A DNA stretch of 64,000 bases. Source: Acetobacteroides hydrogenigenes (GTDB lineage: Bacteria > Bacteroidota > Bacteroidia > Bacteroidales > ZOR0009). The stretch covers positions 434,001-498,000 of the forward strand of contig NZ_SLWB01000001.1 in the NCBI RefSeq assembly GCF_004340205.1, read 5' to 3'. The notes under the pieces are model-generated. The model did no database searches, had not been told where the DNA came from, and saw only the letters and a list, made by a program, of their open reading frames with translations. Made by a program: the position numbers and the translations under genes. Within the stretch, counting starts at the first letter, position 1, and every line of letters starts with the position of its first letter. Positions 59,504-64,000 of the stretch are shown here, piece by piece.

Positions 59504-61702
59504 CTAGTTGCCCATTTCTGAGATAAACTTAATCCGGATTAGCCTTACTTCCTCTTCTGTATAATCATCTTCACCAAGGAAATCCAATGCTTCCTCAATA
59601 GACTCCGTCTTTGCTTCATTTTTGAAGTAGTCGAACACCTCGTCCAGCTTATCCTCATCAACATGCTCGTTGATGTAGTAGTCAAGGTTGATGCGGGTAC
59701 CCGAGTTTACGATCGCCTCCATTTCGGACAACAGATCCTTCATGTCCATTCCTTTAGCATTTGCGATATCTTCGAGATCCATCCGCTTATCAATGCTCTG
59801 GATAATAAAGACCTTATTCCCCGACTTGTTAACAACCGATTTCACGACCATATCCTGAGGCCGCTCAATCTCATTCTCCTCAACATACTTTTTAATGAGC
59901 TCGATGAACTCCTTGCCGTACTTCTTCGCCTTTCCGACCCCAACCCCGGTGATATTCTGCAGCTCTTCCATCGAGATCGGATACTGTATCGACATATCTT
60001 CGAGAGATGGATCCTGGAATAGCACAAATGGAGGAAGTCCGAGCTTTTTCGACATTGATTTCCTCAAATCTTTCAGCAAGGAGAATAGCGCCTCATCGGC
60101 GGCTCCTCCCCCTTTACCTGCGCCAGTTCCTGCTGCTTCATCGTCATCGGAATCGCCATAATCATGGTCTTTTGCCATCATTATAGAGTAGGGCTCTTCC
60201 ATAAACGCCCGACCTCGGGGAGATATCTTCAGAAGCCCATAGTTCTCAATATCCTTTGTAAGTAGATGATGAATTAGCATCTGTCGGATGATGCCATTCC
60301 AGTACTTTTCATCCTTTTCCTTGCCAATTCCAAAGAGCTCATTGGTGTGATGCTTATAGGTTTTGATACCCGATGTCGCATTCCCAACCAAGAAGTTCAC
60401 GACATGGTCGGCCTTAAACTTTTCTTGAAGCTCAACAATAACATCCAGAGTTTTTAGAATTGCATCCTTACCATCGAAAAGTTCCTTTGGATTCAAGCAA
60501 TTGTCGCAGTTTCCGCAGTTTTCTTGGGTATAATCTTCTCCGAAGTACAGAAGCAGCGTTTTTCGACGGCATACCGAAGATTCCGCGTAAGAAACGGTAT
60601 CCTGAAGAAGCTGTTTCCCGATTTCCTGCTCAGCAATAGGCTTGCCATGCATAAACTTCTCCAGCTTTTGGATATCCTTGTAGCTGTAGAAAGCAATGCA
60701 GTTTCCTTCGCCGCCATCGCGCCCAGCACGCCCCGTTTCTTGATAGTAACCCTCTAAGCTTTTAGGAATATCGTAGTGTATAACATAGCGAACATCGGGT
60801 TTGTCGATTCCCATACCAAACGCAATAGTTGCCACTACAACATCCGTTTCCTCCATCAAAAACTTGTCCTGATTTTCAGAGCGAGAGTTAGAATCAAGCC
60901 CAGCATGGTAAGGGACTGCCTTTATGCCGTTAACCTTTAGCGCATCGGCCAGTTCTTCTACTTTTTTACGGCTTAAGCAGTAAATGATGCCCGATTTCCC
61001 GCTATTCGCTTTGATGAACTTTATGATCTCCTTAGTTGCATCCTGCTTGGGGCGAACCTCGTAGTAGAGATTGGCACGATTGAACGACGATTTAAATACC
61101 GTTGCATCGAGCATTCCAAGGTTTTTTTGGATATCATGCTGAACCTTGGGCGTTGCTGTTGCAGTAAGCGCTATTAATGGGGCCTTCCCTATTTCGGTAA
61201 TAATTGGACGAATTCGCCTATACTCCGGACGAAAATCGTGTCCCCATTCCGAGATACAATGCGCCTCATCAATTGCGTAAAAAGATATATTTATCTGTTT
61301 TAGAAACTGAATATTATCTTCTTTGGTAAGTGATTCTGGTGCAACATAGAGAAGTTTCGTACGCCCTTCTAAGATATCCTGCTTTACCTTTGCAACAGCA
61401 GTTTTCGACAACGAAGAATTCAGGAAGTGTGCAATTCCATCGCCCTCTATAAAGCTGCGCATCGCATCAACCTGATTCTTCATCAAGGCTATAAGAGGAG
61501 ATATTACAATTGCTGTACCTTCCATTTTAAGGGCGGGTAGCTGATAGCACAACGACTTTCCCCCGCCTGTAGGCATAAGAACAAAGGTATCCTTCCCCTC
61601 TAGAACGTTTTGAATTATTGCTTCCTGATTTCCTTTGAAACTAGAAAAACCGAAATACTTTTTTAAGTACTCCGTTAAAGATGCATGAACCTCTTCGGCC
61701 AT
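59504..61702 (-). CDS. recQ: ATP-dependent DNA helicase RecQ
   Basis: 3'-5' helicase of 732 residues for recombination and fork repair. Walker A MPTGGGKSLCYQ near residue 46, DEAH box IDEAHCISEWGHDFRPEYRR near 142, then the Arg finger ETGRAGRDG. A RecQ-C-terminal zinc motif follows (CRRKTLLLYFG, then CGNCDNCLNP), a winged helix, and an HRDC domain (about 525-600, preceded by an acidic Gly-rich linker). The last 100 residues are an extra helical domain usual in Bacteroidota RecQ. Confidence 0.96.
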   Translation of the reverse strand: MAEEVHASLTEYLKKYFGFSSFKGNQEAIIQNVLEGKDTFVLMPTGGGKSLCYQLPALKMEGTAIVISPLIALMKNQVDAMRSFIEGDGIAHFLNSSLSKTAVAKVKQDILEGRTKLLYVAPESLTKEDNIQFLKQINISFYAIDEAHCISEWGHDFRPEYRRIRPIITEIGKAPLIALTATATPKVQHDIQKNLGMLDATVFKSSFNRANLYYEVRPKQDATKEIIKFIKANSGKSGIIYCLSRKKVEELADALKVNGIKAVPYHAGLDSNSRSENQDKFLMEETDVVVATIAFGMGIDKPDVRYVIHYDIPKSLEGYYQETGRAGRDGGEGNCIAFYSYKDIQKLEKFMHGKPIAEQEIGKQLLQDTVSYAESSVCRRKTLLLYFGEDYTQENCGNCDNCLNPKELFDGKDAILKTLDVIVELQEKFKADHVVNFLVGNATSGIKTYKHHTNELFGIGKEKDEKYWNGIIRQMLIHHLLTKDIENYGLLKISPRGRAFMEEPYSIMMAKDHDYGDSDDDEAAGTGAGKGGGAADEALFSLLKDLRKSMSKKLGLPPFVLFQDPSLEDMSIQYPISMEELQNITGVGVGKAKKYGKEFIELIKKYVEENEIERPQDMVVKSVVNKSGNKVFIIQSIDKRMDLEDIANAKGMDMKDLLSEMEAIVNSGTRINLDYYINEHVDEDKLDEVFDYFKNEAKTESIEEALDFLGEDDYTEEEVRLIRIKFISEMGN

Positions 61703-61765
61703 AATTATTAACCCTCTTAATACTGCTTTCTTTGATTAAAAAGTCCTTTTTTGCACACTGACATA

Positions 61766-61774
61766 ACAAAGTTA
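61766..61774 (-). promoter_or_regulatory. -7 element of recQ
   Basis: TAACTTTGT on the minus strand, perfect TAnnTTTG, 64 bases before the recQ start. Confidence 0.55.
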
Positions 61775-61879
61775 ACCAAAGAAATCTCATCTAACAATTA
61801 AAGTTTTTTTGAGTTTGCAAAAGTTAACGCTTGTAAAAATCAGACTCCAACAGGTGCTAAGTTTATTGAGCAAAACCAA

Positions 61880-61888
61880 TAACTTTGC
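61880..61888 (+). promoter_or_regulatory. -7 element of kdsD
   Basis: TAACTTTGC, perfect TAnnTTTG, inside the longest ORF; it fixes the start at the ATG at 61929, 40 bases downstream. Confidence 0.65.
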
Positions 61889-61928
61889 GTATCTAAAGTA
61901 CTCAAGAGAAAATTTAAAAACAAGAGTT

Positions 61929-62894
61929 ATGGAGAATAACTTCGACATAAAATCATTTGCAAGAAAAACCATCCTCGAAGAGGCAAAAGCAGTAGAACAA
62001 ATAGCCAACTACATCGACGATGAGTTTGCCGACATAGCCATGCTACTCTACAGCTGCAAAGGGCGAGTTATCGTTTCGGGCATAGGGAAAAGCGCCATAA
62101 TTGCTAGCAAAATTGTGGCTACTATGAATTCGACCGGAACGCCATCTATTTTTATGCATGCAGCAGATGCCATTCATGGAGATCTTGGCCTAATTCAGCC
62201 AAACGACATCATAATCATACTATCTAAGAGCGGCAATACTCCAGAGATAAAGGTTCTTGTTCCCCTTATTCGCAATCTCGGAAACAAAATCATAGCGCTA
62301 GTTTCGAGCACGGACTCTTATCTTGCGCTGAACGCCGACTATGTTTTAAAAGCAACAGTCGAAAAGGAGGCTTGTCCAAACAATCTTGCGCCAACCTCAT
62401 CTACTACAGCACAGCTGGTTCTTGGCGATGCACTTGCCATGACGCTAATAAAGCTCAGAGGATTTACCTCGAACGACTTCGCAAGGTTCCACCCAGGAGG
62501 ATCTTTAGGGAAAAAGTTATACATGCGAGTTGCAGATGTAATATCACCAGAGGTACCCAAGGTTTCTCTTGATGAAAAAATCCGTTCCATAATAATGGAA
62601 ATCTCGTCAAAACGGTTAGGCGCAACTGCCGTTGTAAACGAAGACCAATCTCTTGCGGGCATAATCACCGATGGCGATTTAAGAAGAATGCTCGAAAAGG
62701 GAACCAACGTAGAAAAGCTACAAGCAAAGGATATCATGACGATCAACCCTAAAACCATTGACATTAACGAATTAGCCATAAATGCTTTCGATAAAATGGA
62801 GAAAAACAAGATCACCCAACTTGCGGTAATCCAGAATGGGAAATACGCAGGAATGGTCCACATCCATGATATTCTGAGAGAAGGTATTGCATAA
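61929..62894 (+). CDS. kdsD: Arabinose-5-phosphate isomerase (KpsF/GutQ family)
   Basis: Converts ribulose 5-phosphate to arabinose 5-phosphate, the first step of KDO synthesis for lipopolysaccharide. 321 residues from the ATG at 61929. SIS domain (about 30-165) with VSGIGKSAIIASKIV, LSKSGNTPEI and HPGGSLGKKLY, then two CBS domains (about 205-320) that bind a regulatory nucleotide. Starts at 61809 are excluded by the promoter. Ended by a perfect palindrome. Confidence 0.94.
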   Translation: MENNFDIKSFARKTILEEAKAVEQIANYIDDEFADIAMLLYSCKGRVIVSGIGKSAIIASKIVATMNSTGTPSIFMHAADAIHGDLGLIQPNDIIIILSKSGNTPEIKVLVPLIRNLGNKIIALVSSTDSYLALNADYVLKATVEKEACPNNLAPTSSTTAQLVLGDALAMTLIKLRGFTSNDFARFHPGGSLGKKLYMRVADVISPEVPKVSLDEKIRSIIMEISSKRLGATAVVNEDQSLAGIITDGDLRRMLEKGTNVEKLQAKDIMTINPKTIDINELAINAFDKMEKNKITQLAVIQNGKYAGMVHIHDILREGIA

Positions 62895-62913
62895 AAACCT
62901 TTTCCACTCATAA

Positions 62914-62957
62914 AACGTGAAGGGCATTCTATACGTATAGAATGCCCTTCACGTTTA
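62914..62957 (+). terminator. Perfect 44-nt palindrome, terminator of kdsD
   Basis: Two 22-nt arms with no loop base (left arm begins AAACGTGAAGGGCATTC). It lies 20 bases after the kdsD stop. A T run is formed only by the arm's own three T, so it may also have another role. Confidence 0.75.
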
Positions 62958-63138
62958 CAACCAGCACATCACACAACCCATTAATTTAAAACAAGAAACA
63001 AAGAAGGACACTAAATCAATCTTTACTTTACTTGACCAAAAATGTAACAAACATCGTAACATCTTAAGTACAATTAACACTCCATTATAACACCTTACAA
63101 GGCGGCATGCTACTTTTATATTTTCTAAACAAAATAAT

Positions 63139-64000
63139 ATGCAAAGGCGTACTTTTACACTTCTAAAGTTTTTCTCCTTCATTGTTATTTTTGGAGCCCC
63201 TATTCTCTGCGCTGCTCAAACCACCAAAGTAAAAGGCAGGGTTATCGACGCAAACACCAAAGAAGCGCTTCCCTTTTGTAATATATCCTTCATAAAATCA
63301 ACAGTTGGAACAATCACAGATCAAAATGGATTTTTCTCAATTGATGCCAAGCAGGCCACTGACTCGATTTCAGTGCAATACGTTGGTTACAATCGAAGAT
63401 CTTTCCCAGTAAAAAAGAACACAACGAATAACTACACGATAGAGCTTATTCCGCAAAACTACGCGTTACAAGAAGTGGTTGTAAGGCCTGGTGAAAATCC
63501 TGCTCATGCCTTTTTTAGAAAAATTGTTGCAAATAAGAGTAGAAATAGCGTAACCAATCTGCCATCATACAGCTACAACGCATACACAAAAATGCAAATC
63601 GATGTAAACAACATCAAAAATGAGCTCAAGGACAAAAAACTTCTTAAGCAGTTTAAGTTCGTCTTCGACTACCTAGATACAAATAAGATGACGGGAAAAA
63701 CCTACATTCCCATACTTATCTCTGAATCACTATCAGACTACTACTACTCCAACTCCCCAAAAAGAGAGAAAGAAGTTATTAAGGCTAGCAAGACTTCTGG
63801 GATCGACAACAAGAGTGTTGCTCAATTTACTGGAAGAATGTACCAAAACATCAACATTTACGACAACTTTATAGATTTCTTCGACCAAGGCTTAATAAGC
63901 CCCCTCAATAACAACGGGCTTTCCTACTATAAGTACTATCTTCAGGACACCGCACTTATAGATGGCAAGCAATGCATAAGAATGAACTTCGTTCCGAAGC
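63139..64000 (+). CDS. DUF5686 family outer-membrane-associated protein, 3' end outside window
   Basis: The first 287 residues are visible. Signal peptide (about 1-27, ending ILCAAQ), then a carboxypeptidase-regulatory-like (DUF4480/CarboxypepD_reg) domain with KVKGRVIDANTKEALPFCNI and DQNGFFSIDA. Behind it starts the DUF5686 region (VVVRPGENPAHAFFRKIVANK, SYNAYTKMQID), found in large outer-membrane proteins of this phylum. Such proteins have the N-terminal plug-like domain of SusC but are not SusC. Function unknown. The real end is outside. Confidence 0.85.
   Translation, partial: MQRRTFTLLKFFSFIVIFGAPILCAAQTTKVKGRVIDANTKEALPFCNISFIKSTVGTITDQNGFFSIDAKQATDSISVQYVGYNRRSFPVKKNTTNNYTIELIPQNYALQEVVVRPGENPAHAFFRKIVANKSRNSVTNLPSYSYNAYTKMQIDVNNIKNELKDKKLLKQFKFVFDYLDTNKMTGKTYIPILISESLSDYYYSNSPKREKEVIKASKTSGIDNKSVAQFTGRMYQNINIYDNFIDFFDQGLISPLNNNGLSYYKYYLQDTALIDGKQCIRMNFVPK

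Noticed and set aside
62914-62957. The 44-nt palindrome as a parS centromere site, since it contains TTCACGT
   Set aside because: The parS core is GTTTCACGTGAAAC; here only half is similar and the centre is TATACGTATA. It lies behind kdsD as a terminator would.

Overview
The window reads as a chromosomal core region of an anaerobic or microaerophilic member of the Bacteroidota, probably order Bacteroidales (inference from gene content, not from a marker-gene search). Supporting signs: the phylum's -7 promoter element TAnnTTTG in front of many genes, few Shine-Dalgarno sequences, families largely confined to the phylum (DUF4290, DUF4492 beside cydAB, DUF5683, DUF5686), a purH-mreBCD-mrdA-rodA cluster, type B L31 without zinc cysteines, and MurA with Asp at the usual catalytic Cys. 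A [FeFe]-hydrogenase maturase (HydF) next to genes for a cytochrome bd oxidase suggests a hydrogen-forming fermenter that also scavenges oxygen.

Layout. 1-10 kb, mostly minus strand: a hybrid sensor kinase (cut by the window edge), a coiled-coil lipoprotein, a NatAB-type ABC exporter, dnaJ/grpE, murA and a DUF4290 gene. 10-16 kb: hydF, a small hypothetical gene, tRNA-His, a polysaccharide flippase, an AlkD-like protein, a BI-1 family membrane protein and rpmE2. 16-24 kb: GlmU-like protein, lon, coaD, a thioredoxin-fold lipid-envelope type protein, NUDIX, pyrE, SRPBCC, birA. 24-30 kb: rsfS-ftsH-cdsA-psd, AI-2E transporter. 30-35 kb: lipoprotein, macrodomain hydrolase, ogt, then DUF4492-cydA-cydB and an unlisted 37-residue CydX-like ORF. 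35-45 kb, minus strand: a secreted hypothetical, a cyclic 2,3-diphosphoglycerate synthase-like enzyme, and the rod-shape operon read from purH. 45-59 kb: MacB-type permease, ksgA, flippase-like membrane protein, two lipid kinases, parA-parB-DUF5683-mltD, EamA transporter, aat, glycosyltransferase 2 overlapping an OppC-type permease. 59-64 kb: a repeat-rich non-coding stretch, recQ, kdsD, and the start of a DUF5686 gene.

The most unusual signal is not a gene. Five non-coding or barely coding places carry tandem repeats of exactly 21 or 42 nt: 5984-6109, 12116-12178, 23397-23522, 31395-31667 and 59120-59371. The unit sequence differs at each place but the period does not. Several units are small palindromes, and one tract alternates two unit types with complementary ends. 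They are not CRISPRs and most likely not coding. I see no defence island, prophage, insertion sequence or complete biosynthetic cluster in the window.

Many start codons were moved from the longest ORF to an internal start because a perfect TAnnTTTG element or a terminator lies inside the longer version; these cases are noted in the entries.
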